From contig JAJCZX010000038.1 in assembly GCA_029262195.1 (NCBI GenBank), positions 124,001-188,000 on the forward strand: a stretch of DNA of 64,000 nt, read 5' to 3'. How positions within the stretch are numbered: position 1 is the stretch's first letter; each line of letters starts with the position of its first letter. The stretch is from Gemmatimonadota bacterium. Lineage in GTDB: Bacteria; Gemmatimonadota; Gemmatimonadetes; Gemmatimonadales; GWC2-71-9. Under the pieces are notes generated by a model that searched no databases, had not been told where the DNA came from, and saw nothing but the letters and a program-made list of their open reading frames with translations. Made by a program: the position numbers and the translations under genes. Shown here piece by piece: positions 41,607-51,220 of the stretch.

Positions 41607-43091
41607 TTAGTCGACCTCTCCCATAATCTTCTTCACGCCCGGGCTCACCAGCAGGGCGATAATTCCGGCTGCGCCAACTAACATTGCGACTGTCCTGAAC
41701 AGGGCCGATGGAGCGAGATCATCTAGCTGGCCTGCGACCAAACCGGCAACCAGGTTACCGAGAGCTGTTCCGACGAACCAGATACCCATCATTTGTCCCA
41801 CGCGGCTAACTGGCGCCAGCTTGGTGATAGATGAGAGCCCCACCGGTGATATAGCAAGTTCGCCAACGGTGTGGAGGAAGTACATAACGATCAGCCAGGC
41901 CACCGACGCACCGGCTTCGGGCGTCGCGTTGGCAGCGCCCCACGAGATAACAAAGAACCCGGCGGAAAGCCCCAAAAGTCCCAGCCCGAATTTGACCGGA
42001 ATGGAAGGATTGGAGTTCCGTTCTGCCAACCAAACCCAGATCATTCCGAACACCGGCGCAAAAATGATAATAAAGGTGGAGTTAACAGACTGCAGGAAAC
42101 CAGCAGGCATCAGCCACCCAAAGAAGCTTCTGTCCGTTAGGTTCTGAGCGAAGAGATTGAGTGAGGAGCCGGCCTGTTCAAAACCTGACCAGAAAATAGC
42201 TATTAGCACAAAAAGCCAGAGGATGACCAGCAAGCGCTTGTTTTCGGTAGCTGTGTGTCCACCCCAGCCAATCAGGTAGACGAAGAAAAGCGCAACAATT
42301 AACAGAATACTACCGCCAAGCGTCTGGGCAATCTGTACAAGAGTCACGTTTAGAATGCCCATGCTAACCATCGACACGAATGCGACGATGGCAGCCACAA
42401 CCAGGCCGGTAGCCAACATGAACTTCCGGTTGAGCGAAGCCAGCTCATCAGAACTCAAGGTTGATTTTAGCTTTCCACAGTCGCCAAGGTGCTTCTCGCC
42501 CATGCGGTACTGAATCAGCCCGAAAACCATCCCGATACCCGCCAGACCGAAACCCCAATGCCAGTGATAGCCTTCCCCGAGGAAAGAGGTCAGTAGCGGT
42601 CCGAAAAGGGCGCCAAGGTTAATCCCCATGTAAAACACAGAGAAACCAGCATCGCGTCGGGCGCCGCCGTCAGGGTAGAGTTCTCCAACAACCGTGCTGA
42701 CGTTTGGCTTAAGAAGCCCGGTTCCGATCACGATAAGGATTAGTCCACCGTAGAATCCGGCATCCAATCCCGTAGCCATAGTGAAATGGCCTGCCGCTAT
42801 TACCCAACCACCCACCCAGACGGCCTTCCTTTGGCCCCAGAGATTGTCGGCGATCCATCCGCCTGGGAGCGCAAGCAAGTAAACAAAGAACGTGTAGAGC
42901 CCGTAGATCGCAGCGGCCGTACCAACATCCAAGCCCATGCCCGGATTCTGCGTGGTCGTGGCAGCCGTCATGAAGAGGATCAGGAGAGCCCGCATCCCAT
43001 AATACGAGAAACGTTCCCACATCTCTGTGAAGAACAGAACGGAGAGGCCTCGCGGATGCCCGAAGAACTGAGGTTCTTGTGCAGTACTCAT
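41607..43091 (-). CDS. Proton-coupled peptide transporter (POT/PTR2 family)
   Basis: This 494-residue MFS protein imports di- and tripeptides with protons. The PTR2 signature F-F-T-E-M-W-E-R-F-S-Y-Y-G-M-R-A-L-L lies at about 20-37, with the conserved E-x-x-E/R-F-x-Y-Y core. The second signature F-Y-M-G-I-N-L-G-A-L is near 150. About 14 hydrophobic segments follow. The gene stands alone, with 190 bases of spacer before it that contain only a small GC hairpin. Confidence 0.92.
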   Translation of the reverse strand: MSTAQEPQFFGHPRGLSVLFFTEMWERFSYYGMRALLILFMTAATTTQNPGMGLDVGTAAAIYGLYTFFVYLLALPGGWIADNLWGQRKAVWVGGWVIAAGHFTMATGLDAGFYGGLILIVIGTGLLKPNVSTVVGELYPDGGARRDAGFSVFYMGINLGALFGPLLTSFLGEGYHWHWGFGLAGIGMVFGLIQYRMGEKHLGDCGKLKSTLSSDELASLNRKFMLATGLVVAAIVAFVSMVSMGILNVTLVQIAQTLGGSILLIVALFFVYLIGWGGHTATENKRLLVILWLFVLIAIFWSGFEQAGSSLNLFAQNLTDRSFFGWLMPAGFLQSVNSTFIIIFAPVFGMIWVWLAERNSNPSIPVKFGLGLLGLSAGFFVISWGAANATPEAGASVAWLIVMYFLHTVGELAISPVGLSSITKLAPVSRVGQMMGIWFVGTALGNLVAGLVAGQLDDLAPSALFRTVAMLVGAAGIIALLVSPGVKKIMGEVD

Positions 43092-43281
43092 ACGTGGGTT
43101 TGACCCTTCTTGAGCAAGTTGTTTTTTTATTCGTGCTCCGTTGACCGGAGCGCCAAGGTGTCCTGATTTTGGGTTGTACTACCAGAAGACCGCACCAACG
43201 ATCCATTTTGCCGATCCAAAAGGACCACGAATAATACCCCCGTTCTACCCTATGGTAAGTCCGATTCACCGATTAGTCGAT

Positions 43282-43905
43282 TTACCCCAGGGCCGTCCCG
43301 ACTCCCAAAATCAGGTAGACCGCGCCGGTGAAAGCTACTTGCAACCGTGATAAGCTCGCATTCCCTTGAATCCACTTCCCAAAACGCCCGGCCACCAGAG
43401 CGTAAAGGGAGTCGGTCACAAACGCCAGGGCGAAGAAGACAGCGCCGAGAATAAGGAATTGCGCGGTACCATTACCGCTGCCGGGATCAATGAACTGTGG
43501 CAGCAGCGCAAGTATGAAAAGGGCGGCTTTTGGGTTGAGGAGGTTAACCAAGACAGCCTCTCTGAAAACTTGCCACAACCGACGGTTTTCGAGAGTGCCA
43601 TTCCCCACTGTCGCCTTTCGGAATGTTATGAATTGTCGTATGCCCAGGAAAATTAGATAACCGGAGCCGACTACCCTCAGGGCGTCAAAAGCCAGGGTCG
43701 ATTCGGCAACCAACGCAGAAACTCCCACTGCCCCTATCGTCACCAGGATGAGTCCACCCACAATCAGCCCCAGAGATGACACGATTCCAGCTTTGGTCCC
43801 CTGAGCCACGCTGCGGGCCACAATGTAGAGTACGGCCGGGCCGGGAGTAACCAGAAGCGCCACCGACACCAGGCAGAATACGAGTAGCGTGGTGGCGTCA
43901 GGCAC
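43282..43905 (-). CDS. LysE/RhtB-family amino-acid exporter
   Basis: The 207-residue protein has about six membrane helices and the family start P-G-P-A-V-L-Y-I-V-A-R-S near residue 21, with G-x-x-x-G-I-x-S-S-L-G following. Members export amino acids or homoserine lactones. It overlaps the BtuF-like gene by eight bases and ends the SDR operon. The substrate is unknown. Confidence 0.88.
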   Translation of the reverse strand: MPDATTLLVFCLVSVALLVTPGPAVLYIVARSVAQGTKAGIVSSLGLIVGGLILVTIGAVGVSALVAESTLAFDALRVVGSGYLIFLGIRQFITFRKATVGNGTLENRRLWQVFREAVLVNLLNPKAALFILALLPQFIDPGSGNGTAQFLILGAVFFALAFVTDSLYALVAGRFGKWIQGNASLSRLQVAFTGAVYLILGVGTALG

Positions 43906-44728
43906 TGATCACGGTTGAATCAGCATCAGAACGAGAGGTACTCCAGGCTATTATTATTTCGTGAATCTGGCGTACGCCATCTGTCAGCGCCGCCGGACCT
44001 GGTTGCAGGATGTCGACGGACTTCACCTCGTGAAGTTCATTTCGCTGCACTGCGGGAATCGCGGTCCACCCCAGCCTCTGCCGAACCTGCGCAGGCTTGA
44101 ACATCTTGCCGCACCATGACCCGATTATGATGTCTGGCTGTCGGTCAATGACAACCCGGGGATCGGCGATAATTCTGTCTTTGGCATGAGCCCTGTCCCG
44201 GTGTTCGACAAAGCAGTCATCTCCACCGGCAAGTTCGATCAATTCAGACACCCATCCGATCCCGCTGATCAGGGGATCTCCCCATTCTTCAAAGTAGACC
44301 CGTGGCCGCACCTTCAATGTGGCAGCAGAATCCTTAATCCTCTGGAGACCGGATTCCAACTCAGCCACCAATGCCGCAGCTTCTTTGTTCGCCCCGACCA
44401 GTCCACCCAAAATCAAAACGAGATCCAGTATTTCTTGCACTGAACGCTGGTTGAACACCATGACGGTGAGACCCTGTTGAATAAGCTCACGTGCTACGTC
44501 GGCCTGCAGATCAGAGAAGCCCAGCACCAGATCGGGTTTCAAGGCGACTATCTCGTCTGTGTTGGCAGACGTAAAGAGCGAGACCTTTGGCTTCTCTTTC
44601 CTCGCCTGTGGCGGACGCATGGTAAACCCGGAAATGCCAACGATTCGGTCCTGCTCCCCGAGCAAATACAAAATCTCCGTAGTCTCCTCTGTTAGGCAGA
44701 CGATTCGACTAGGGTATCTGCCTGCCAT
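43898..44728 (-). CDS. BtuF-like periplasmic-binding-fold protein without signal peptide
   Basis: This 276-residue protein matches the cobalamin/iron-chelate binding fold: R-I-V-C-L-T-E-E-T-T-E-I-L-Y-L-L-G near the start, L-K-P-D-L-V-L-G-F-S in the middle, and a second lobe with R-P-R-V-Y-F-E-E-W. BtuF-type proteins carry vitamin B12 or siderophores to an ABC importer. There is no signal peptide and no permease or ATPase gene beside it, so it may work in the cytoplasm or be a stand-alone cobalamin-binding protein. The start overlaps the SDR stop (TAATG). Confidence 0.8.
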   Translation of the reverse strand: MAGRYPSRIVCLTEETTEILYLLGEQDRIVGISGFTMRPPQARKEKPKVSLFTSANTDEIVALKPDLVLGFSDLQADVARELIQQGLTVMVFNQRSVQEILDLVLILGGLVGANKEAAALVAELESGLQRIKDSAATLKVRPRVYFEEWGDPLISGIGWVSELIELAGGDDCFVEHRDRAHAKDRIIADPRVVIDRQPDIIIGSWCGKMFKPAQVRQRLGWTAIPAVQRNELHEVKSVDILQPGPAALTDGVRQIHEIIIAWSTSRSDADSTVISA

Positions 44729-45468
44729 TAGCGGGCCACGCCGTATCCGCCATCAAGAACGAGGCTCTGGCCGTTAACGTACGAGTTGAGTTCGCTGGCC
44801 AGGAATAGAGTTGCGTTAGAAATGTCTTCCGTGGTCGCCAGACGTCCCACCGGAATGTTTTCGGCCATTTTCTTTCGCTCTTCCGCCGAATAATTCTCAA
44901 GCATCATGTCGGTCACAGTTGGCCCGGGCGCGACCATGTTGACCAGGATGTTATCGCTGCCGAGTTCGTTGGCAAAACTCATGGTCAGGCCTCTAAGACC
45001 AAACTTGGTACCGGTGTAAATCGCACGACCTTCTCGCGTCATGTGGCTCCAGATCGACCCGATGTTAACAACGCGACCGTATCTCCCCTTCTTCATCACG
45101 CTGGCGGCGGCCTGAGTAACAAAGAAAGGGGCCTTAAGATTCACATCACTGGTATGATCCCAATAGTCTTCCGTCGCATCTTCGACCGGCCCGTGTCGGG
45201 CGACTCCGGCATTATTAATGCAGACATCTAGTTTATCGAGACCTCTGACGTACGCATAAAATTCTGAGCAGCTATGCGGATTCGTAAAATCAACTTTGAC
45301 GTGCCGCGCCGCGGGTCCCAATTCCTTGCGTGTCGCATCGTCCAAATCTGACGTCGAAGTCACAATAAGATCGGCTCCGCATGCCACAACATCACTGGCG
45401 ATCCGTGCACCAATGCCCCGGGAGCCTCCTGTCACGAGCACCGTTCGACCTGTAAAATCAACCCGCAC
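44728..45468 (-). CDS. Short-chain dehydrogenase/reductase
   Basis: From the GTG at 45468, six bases after AGGGGG, it is 246 residues. Motifs are the cofactor loop T-G-G-S-R-G-I-G near residue 12, N-N-A-G near 83, catalytic Y-T-G-T-K near 146, and P-G-P-T-V-T-D near 181. The sequence is FabG-like, but its isolated position suggests a metabolic rather than fatty-acid role. It is the first gene after a strong terminator. Confidence 0.88.
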   Translation of the reverse strand: MRVDFTGRTVLVTGGSRGIGARIASDVVACGADLIVTSTSDLDDATRKELGPAARHVKVDFTNPHSCSEFYAYVRGLDKLDVCINNAGVARHGPVEDATEDYWDHTSDVNLKAPFFVTQAAASVMKKGRYGRVVNIGSIWSHMTREGRAIYTGTKFGLRGLTMSFANELGSDNILVNMVAPGPTVTDMMLENYSAEERKKMAENIPVGRLATTEDISNATLFLASELNSYVNGQSLVLDGGYGVAR

Positions 45469-45524
45469 TCCGAACCCCCTTTTGAGGAAAGACCCCACTT
45501 TTGAACGACCGTGGGGCGCTATTC

Positions 45525-45559
45525 AAAAAAAGGGAGGTCACCCCATCGGGCAACCTCCC
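45525..45559 (-). terminator. Rho-independent terminator after the TPR gene
   Basis: On the minus strand a GGGAGGT/ACCTCCC stem with an inner GCCC/GGGT pairing is followed directly by seven T. It lies just beyond the TPR gene stop at 45581 and ends the operon that runs from bshC through larC. Confidence 0.85.
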
Positions 45560-45580
45560 CATTAAAACTATTTTTGAGAT

Positions 45581-47014
45581 TTACTCAGATGACCCGACCG
45601 AATAGCGCCAGGCCACGATTCCAGGGCCGACGATATTGAGCTCGAACTCGCCGAGTTCTCCACCACCCAGTGTCTGACCGCCTACGACTTCGCTCACAAC
45701 AACCGCTCCATCCTGGTCAACGAACTCGAAGGTCAAAGGCATCGAAGTGGCCTCGCCGTCCCCGAGATTGGTGATCAAGCCATGGGCAGTAAACGTGTCG
45801 CCACCCATGAATTGGAACATGTCCACAGTTATGTCGAAGGCCAGGTCCTGAGCTTTTTCAAGGTAAGCCAATGTCGAATCCGGTTCGCCGAGAAGTTGGA
45901 ACGACTGGGCGCGTAGCATGTGTGCCTGCTGGTTCCCTGGATCTACTTCCAGAAGGGTCGCGGTGTACGGATCCAACTTCTCACCATAAGACTTTTTCGC
46001 TGCCGCCAGTTCTTCACCTTCAAGGCTGTCGGCCAAGCCCTGTGACTGAGCTATATAGGTATTTGCAAGATTGTAAATACCGTCACGGTAGTTTGGATTG
46101 CGCTCAAGCCCAAGCTCAAAAGCCATTGCTGCTTTTTCATAGAGTTCGTTCACGAAAAGACTCACGCCTGCATCGAACAGATCAAGGGGATCCATGGCGT
46201 CGGCGTTCGCGAGAATGTTGTCGTAAACTGCCAGCGCATCGTCGGTGCGCCCCAGCTGAGTGTAAACTCGCGCCAGAGAGCCAATCACCTCGCCGTCAGC
46301 GGGATCAATATCGAGATAGGTCTCATACCAGGTCGCGGCCGAATCGAGGTTTCCAACGATCTGAAAAAACCTGCCGACCATGTAAGTGCTATTCTGGATC
46401 ATTTCGGCATGTTCAGCATTGGACTCATCCAGCCGGTCCAGCGCCATTTCAAAGTACGCGATCGCCGAATCCGGTGCATTGAGAGCCCGACCCTGGATGT
46501 CACCCATGTAGTAATAAGTGTGCGGATCGCCGGGTTTGACGAAATTCGCTTCACTGAACGAACGAATCGCCGCTTCCGAGTCACCTTCTTGATAGGCCGA
46601 AATACCGGCGTTGAGCAATGGGACCCAGAGACGGTGTCTACGAGCCGCGATGTCGTCGGCGCACGCCGGTTCCATCTCCTGAGCCCGCGTATAACTCGAA
46701 TCCATTCCTGCGAGGTCGCTCTTCATTTCGTAATAACGACCCCAGAGATACCAAACCGCGGGGTTTTCTTCCTGACCCCGGTTCAGCGCATCCCTTAAGA
46801 CTCTCGCCGCGTTTCTGAGTTCTCTATCCTGCTGATCTTCAAAACTGGAGCTAGCCGCTGCTGACAGATAGAGCACGGCTGAATTCACCAGAAAATGGCT
46901 CGTTCTCAATTCGCAGTTGGGTTGTTCCCACTGCCGGCGTTGTGCCGCGGCAGACGTTGTGGTGAATGACGCAGTCACTAACCCCAGAACGGTTAGTTTA
47001 ACCAGCCTCCTCAT
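45581..47014 (-). CDS. Exported TPR-repeat protein
   Basis: From the ATG at 47014, eight bases after AGGA, it is 477 residues: a signal peptide ending S-A-A-A-Q, at least eight tetratricopeptide repeats between about 50 and 390, and a C-terminal beta domain of about 85 residues. It probably holds envelope complexes together; the partners are unknown. It is last in its operon, 16 bases after larC. Confidence 0.8.
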   Translation of the reverse strand: MRRLVKLTVLGLVTASFTTTSAAAQRRQWEQPNCELRTSHFLVNSAVLYLSAAASSSFEDQQDRELRNAARVLRDALNRGQEENPAVWYLWGRYYEMKSDLAGMDSSYTRAQEMEPACADDIAARRHRLWVPLLNAGISAYQEGDSEAAIRSFSEANFVKPGDPHTYYYMGDIQGRALNAPDSAIAYFEMALDRLDESNAEHAEMIQNSTYMVGRFFQIVGNLDSAATWYETYLDIDPADGEVIGSLARVYTQLGRTDDALAVYDNILANADAMDPLDLFDAGVSLFVNELYEKAAMAFELGLERNPNYRDGIYNLANTYIAQSQGLADSLEGEELAAAKKSYGEKLDPYTATLLEVDPGNQQAHMLRAQSFQLLGEPDSTLAYLEKAQDLAFDITVDMFQFMGGDTFTAHGLITNLGDGEATSMPLTFEFVDQDGAVVVSEVVGGQTLGGGELGEFELNIVGPGIVAWRYSVGSSE

Positions 47015-47030
47015 CGCAAAATCCTTTCGG

Positions 47031-48260
47031 TTAATCAAGTTTCAATTTTAAATCTTCAGCGGCCAGCATCTCAGCTTGCCGGGCAATTTCAATGGCGGGT
47101 TTCCCGAGCGTTTCGGCCGCCGCAAGCACATCGTTGTACTCTGCCTTCGTTCTGCTCCCCCCTGACCCTTCGAGCACCTTTACTCGCACTTCAACTTCAG
47201 GTGACAACTTCACTGACATCGACGTTCGTGCCAGCGTGTTGCGCATTGCCCGCGTGCGCCTGATGCCCGCGGTCGTACTTTGCCGGAAAAGTTCTTTCGA
47301 AATCCGGTCCGCATCGGCCAGAGACGAATAAGCTTCAACCCTGAAACTCACCCGTCCCTTTTTTCCCTGTGTTGGCCACACCACGCATTCCAAAGCCCCG
47401 GCTTCCAACAGTGCATTACGCATCGGTTCCAGGTATTCCGGTTGCAAGTCGTCGATGTCGGTCGCTATAACCTCTACCATCGAATACTCGTCCGATACCT
47501 CACCGAGCATTATCCTCAGGGCGTTGGGATAGACATCGCTATTCCTGGCTCCCGCGCCCCAACCCGTTTTGCTCATCCTCCAACGTTCGGGCGGCGCCCC
47601 CTGCGACAGAACTCGCAGCAATGCGGCACCCGTGGGTGTGGTCGCTTCACCAACTATCACTCCGCCGGAAGCAACCTCCAACCCCTCCAACAAATTCGTC
47701 GTGGCCGGAGCCGGCACAGGCAGTTTGCCATGCGCCGCCGACACCCAACCCTTACCCAGCGCAACCGGGAGGTTGTAAACAGCGCTCACTCCCAATTTCT
47801 CGAACCCCTCAACCACCCCGACGATGTCGAGCACCGCGTCCAGTCCTCCAACTTCGTGAAGGTGGACTTCCTCGACAATAGTTCCGTGTACCCTGGCCTC
47901 AGATTCTCCCAGCAACCTGAAAGTCTCTTCGGCCTTTCCCTTCACGGCGTCAGACAAATCGGCACCGCGAATCAGCTCAATCAACTCGACCAGATGCCGC
48001 CCATGGCTGTGAGCGGCGGCGTGGTGGTGCTGGTCCTCAGAAACGCCACCAACGCTAAACGTCACCTTCGTGGCCGCCAACGAACACCGTACAACGTCAG
48101 ATACTTCGACCGACACATTTTCGATGCCCATCCGCGCGGGCAGTTGTTTAATCCACGATCCGTCTAATCCCAGGTGCACCATGGCACCCAGCAACATGTC
48201 GCCACTGGCCCCGGCAGACGGATCGACAATCGCAATCGTATTTCTTTCCAACACAGCCAT
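47031..48260 (-). CDS. larC: LarC nickel-insertion protein for the nickel-pincer cofactor
   Basis: LarC inserts nickel into the pincer nucleotide used by lactate racemase and related enzymes. The 409-residue protein has the N-terminal D-P-S-A-G-A-S-G-D-M-L-L-G-A, a histidine-rich stretch (Q-H-H-H-A-A-A-H-S-H-G-R-H), E-V-H-L-H-E-V-G-G-L-D-A-V-L-D, and P-V-P-A-P-A-T. It is one open frame with no LarC1/LarC2 frameshift as in Lactobacillus. larA, larB and larE are not in the window. Confidence 0.92.
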   Translation of the reverse strand: MAVLERNTIAIVDPSAGASGDMLLGAMVHLGLDGSWIKQLPARMGIENVSVEVSDVVRCSLAATKVTFSVGGVSEDQHHHAAAHSHGRHLVELIELIRGADLSDAVKGKAEETFRLLGESEARVHGTIVEEVHLHEVGGLDAVLDIVGVVEGFEKLGVSAVYNLPVALGKGWVSAAHGKLPVPAPATTNLLEGLEVASGGVIVGEATTPTGAALLRVLSQGAPPERWRMSKTGWGAGARNSDVYPNALRIMLGEVSDEYSMVEVIATDIDDLQPEYLEPMRNALLEAGALECVVWPTQGKKGRVSFRVEAYSSLADADRISKELFRQSTTAGIRRTRAMRNTLARTSMSVKLSPEVEVRVKVLEGSGGSRTKAEYNDVLAAAETLGKPAIEIARQAEMLAAEDLKLKLD

Positions 48261-48269
48261 TAAATATCG

Positions 48270-49418
48270 CTAATCGGCGTCATAAAGCCACCCGGCACCA
48301 GTGTTGAAAAGCACTACTTTTTCACCTTTTGATACCCCCCCAGACGCTCGTAGGTGCCTCAATCCAGCCACTGTCGCCCCCCCTTCAGGGGCGGCATCCA
48401 CCCCTTTTTTTCCTAAAAATCGCTGTTCTTGCGTTAAGGCCGAATCTTCCACCGCAACTGCGGATCCACCCGTTTCCCGCAGAGCTCGGAGCATCAAACG
48501 GCCTCCCAAAGGGGCCGGAACCCGTAGGCCAGCAGCTACAGTTTTGGGGTTTTCCCAGGCCGTCACCGCATCCGCTCCTTCCGACATGGCCCTTGGAACC
48601 GGAGCACAGCCGGTGCTTTGGACGCTGTGGAGTTTGACCTGGTTCGACCCAATCCAGCCTGATTTAGCCAATTCATCGAACGCCTTCCACATCCCGATCA
48701 GGCCAGTCCCTCCGCCAGTGGGGTAGACAATCGAGTCGGGTAGCGTCCAACCGAGTTGCTCTGCCAACTCCAGTCCTAACGTTTTTTTACCTTCGATTCG
48801 GAAAGGCTCCTTGAGCGTGGATACGTCGAAAGCGCCAGTTTCAAGGGAAAAAGCTCTGGCCGCCTTTCCACAATCTCCAATATGGCCCTCAATAAGCTCC
48901 AGATCTGCCCCGAAAAGGCGGATTTGGCCCAATATCCTGGCCGGAGTGGTAGTTGGAGCAAAGACCTTGGTAGCGAGCCCACAACGGGCGCCGTAGGCCG
49001 CCAGCGCCACCCCTGCATTGCCGGCGGTCGGGACAACCAGCGACGGCGCGCCATCAAGACTGGCTCGCGTTATCGCGGCAGCCATCCCTCTCGACTTAAA
49101 TGAACCGGTAGGATTCTGTGATTCATCCTTCACCCAGATCCTCTCAAGTTCCAACTCGTCCTCAAGATCGGGAATGCGAACCAGGGGGGTTGCACCTTCT
49201 CCTAGCGACACCGGTATTTCACCGTTTTCAATCGGTAAAAATTCCGTGTAACGCCACATATCCCAGGGCCTATTAGCCAGCCGGTTCATCCCTGCGGAGG
49301 TCGGGAGCTCGGCGTACCGCACCAAAAGCGGGAGTCCACAGTCGGGACAAACTCCGGCGAGTTTTTCAGCACCCGTTTCGTATTCACAATCAGAACAACT
49401 CAGGCTCCACTTCGTCAC
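48270..49418 (-). CDS. thrC: Threonine synthase
   Basis: This PLP enzyme converts O-phosphohomoserine to threonine. The 382-residue protein has a zinc-finger-like N-terminus (C-S-D-C and C-P-D-C), the PLP lysine in N-P-T-G-S-F-K-S-R-G near residue 105, T-A-G-N-A-G-V-A-L-A-A-Y, and the phosphate-binding P-T-G-G-G-T-G-L-I-G. It overlaps uvrC by four bases. Confidence 0.88.
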   Translation of the reverse strand: MTKWSLSCSDCEYETGAEKLAGVCPDCGLPLLVRYAELPTSAGMNRLANRPWDMWRYTEFLPIENGEIPVSLGEGATPLVRIPDLEDELELERIWVKDESQNPTGSFKSRGMAAAITRASLDGAPSLVVPTAGNAGVALAAYGARCGLATKVFAPTTTPARILGQIRLFGADLELIEGHIGDCGKAARAFSLETGAFDVSTLKEPFRIEGKKTLGLELAEQLGWTLPDSIVYPTGGGTGLIGMWKAFDELAKSGWIGSNQVKLHSVQSTGCAPVPRAMSEGADAVTAWENPKTVAAGLRVPAPLGGRLMLRALRETGGSAVAVEDSALTQEQRFLGKKGVDAAPEGGATVAGLRHLRASGGVSKGEKVVLFNTGAGWLYDAD

Positions 49419-51220
49419 GACTTATCTCCCAGATGGAATAGAATTTTATTGGCTTTGACTATCGACAATCCTGGTAACGCGGCTATCTCTTCCGGAGAGG
49501 CTAGTTTGATCCCGGCAAGACTCCCGAAGGTCTCAAGCAGACGCCTACGCAGAGTTGCACCCACACCTGGAATGTTTAAAAGCTCGGACTCGAAAGTTCT
49601 CTTTTTCCTGGTTTTTCGGTTGTACTCAATCGCGAACCGGTGCGCCTCGTCTCTCAATCTCTGCACGAGCCGGAGCGAGGGAGAACGTTTCGGCAAACGA
49701 ATCGATTTCTTGGCCCAGGGCTGAAACAGTTCTTCTTCTCGTTTGGCAATGCTAACCAACGGGACATCCACACCCAGCTCGTCCCGGGCCGCGAGAGCAG
49801 CACCGAGCTGTCCCTTCCCTCCGTCAATTACCATAAGGTCGGGAATCTGTTTTTTCTCCTCGATGCGCCTCGTAAGGTAACGGGTGACAACTTCACTTAT
49901 GGCTGCAAAATCGTTCTGCTGTTCACCCTTGATTCGGAATCTCCGATACTCCGACTTCCGCGGTCGTCCTGCTTCAAACCAGACGAGGGATCCGACGGTG
50001 TCTTTACCCTGGTTAGTGGAAATATCGATGCAGACCATGCTGCGGGGAACTACTGTGAGGCCGAGGTCTCTCCCGAGGGCATATACAGGATCGGAGACGC
50101 GTTCGTCGGCTTCGAAGGATTCGATGAGAAAGCTCTCCAGGAGATGCCGAGCATTCTGGTCCGCGAGGTCGACCAGGTTCTTATACACGCCCCGTCTGGG
50201 AATCGCGATGGAAGCAGGCTCAAGCAAAGAGGCGATGTGCTCGATGTCATCCGGCGGAAAAGGAAACAACACGTTTTTCGATCTTGCTTCGACATTCAGA
50301 TAATGCCGAGTCAAGAAAGTCTTCAGCGCTTGCGAATCATCCCACTCCTCGACGTTCTGGAGGAAACGCTGCTCGCGACCCAGGACTTTCCCTTTCCGTA
50401 TTCGTATTAGCACCCCGACCGCGTCGTCACCATCCCTTGCGAAACCGATTGCATCAGAATCCGACCCACCGACAATTTGTATTGCCTGCGGTGTTTCCAG
50501 TTGATCCAGCCATTTGATCGAGTTCCGATATTCGGCCGCACGTTCATACTCGAGATTAGCAGCCGATTTCTCCATCCGCTCCCGCAACCGTGTGCGGACG
50601 TCAATGGTCTTGCCTTCGAGAAAACTCACGACCTCGTTGATCATCCCACGGTACTCGGCCACACTCTGTTTTCCGACGCAGGGGGCAAGGCACCTCTTGA
50701 TGTGGAAGTCCAAACAGGCCCGAGCAGGCCGTTCATCCATCAGTCGATAGTGGCAGGAGCGCACCGTAAAAATACGGCGAATAACCTTCAGAGTTTTCCT
50801 GAGAACGGTGACGTCAGTGTACGGACCAAAATATCTGGCATTCTTGAGATCCAGCTTGCGAACAACGAGAACTCGGGGGAGATCCTCGCCTACCGTCACA
50901 GCGATGGACGGATAGCTCTTATCATCCCGCAGGGCGATGTTGAACCGCGGTTGATGCTCCTTAATGAGGTTGTTCTCGAGCAACAACGACTGGGGTTCGT
51001 TAGGCACCACAATCGTCTCGACATCGGCTATCTGCTTTAGGAGGGCGATGTGTTTAAGCCCCTGCTCCGGCCCTGTGAAGTACGACTTCACCCGCTGCTT
51101 GAGGCGAGCCGCTTTCCCGACATAGAGGACCGCGCCGTCTGCACCCTTCCAGATATACACCCCGGGTTCAGAAGGCAAAGAATCAATCTTCCGTTCTAAA
51201 TCGGAACCTTCGAATTTCAT
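49415..51220 (-). CDS. uvrC: Excinuclease ABC subunit UvrC
   Basis: UvrC makes both cuts in nucleotide-excision repair. From the ATG at 51220, which overlaps the murJ stop (ATGA), it is 601 residues. It has a GIY-YIG nuclease at about 10-95 (G-V-Y-I-W, L-Y-V-G-K-A), a UvrB-binding helix near 200-240, an RNase H-like C-terminal nuclease, and helix-hairpin-helix motifs at the end. The open frame runs 113 codons further upstream inside murJ, but that part is Arg/Gly-rich shadow sequence. Confidence 0.95.
   Translation of the reverse strand: MKFEGSDLERKIDSLPSEPGVYIWKGADGAVLYVGKAARLKQRVKSYFTGPEQGLKHIALLKQIADVETIVVPNEPQSLLLENNLIKEHQPRFNIALRDDKSYPSIAVTVGEDLPRVLVVRKLDLKNARYFGPYTDVTVLRKTLKVIRRIFTVRSCHYRLMDERPARACLDFHIKRCLAPCVGKQSVAEYRGMINEVVSFLEGKTIDVRTRLRERMEKSAANLEYERAAEYRNSIKWLDQLETPQAIQIVGGSDSDAIGFARDGDDAVGVLIRIRKGKVLGREQRFLQNVEEWDDSQALKTFLTRHYLNVEARSKNVLFPFPPDDIEHIASLLEPASIAIPRRGVYKNLVDLADQNARHLLESFLIESFEADERVSDPVYALGRDLGLTVVPRSMVCIDISTNQGKDTVGSLVWFEAGRPRKSEYRRFRIKGEQQNDFAAISEVVTRYLTRRIEEKKQIPDLMVIDGGKGQLGAALAARDELGVDVPLVSIAKREEELFQPWAKKSIRLPKRSPSLRLVQRLRDEAHRFAIEYNRKTRKKRTFESELLNIPGVGATLRRRLLETFGSLAGIKLASPEEIAALPGLSIVKANKILFHLGDKS

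Noticed and set aside
47280-48167. A 295-codon plus-strand frame opposite larC
   Set aside because: It lies wholly inside a well-conserved gene and has Arg/His/Gln-rich composition without motifs, as expected of an antisense shadow.
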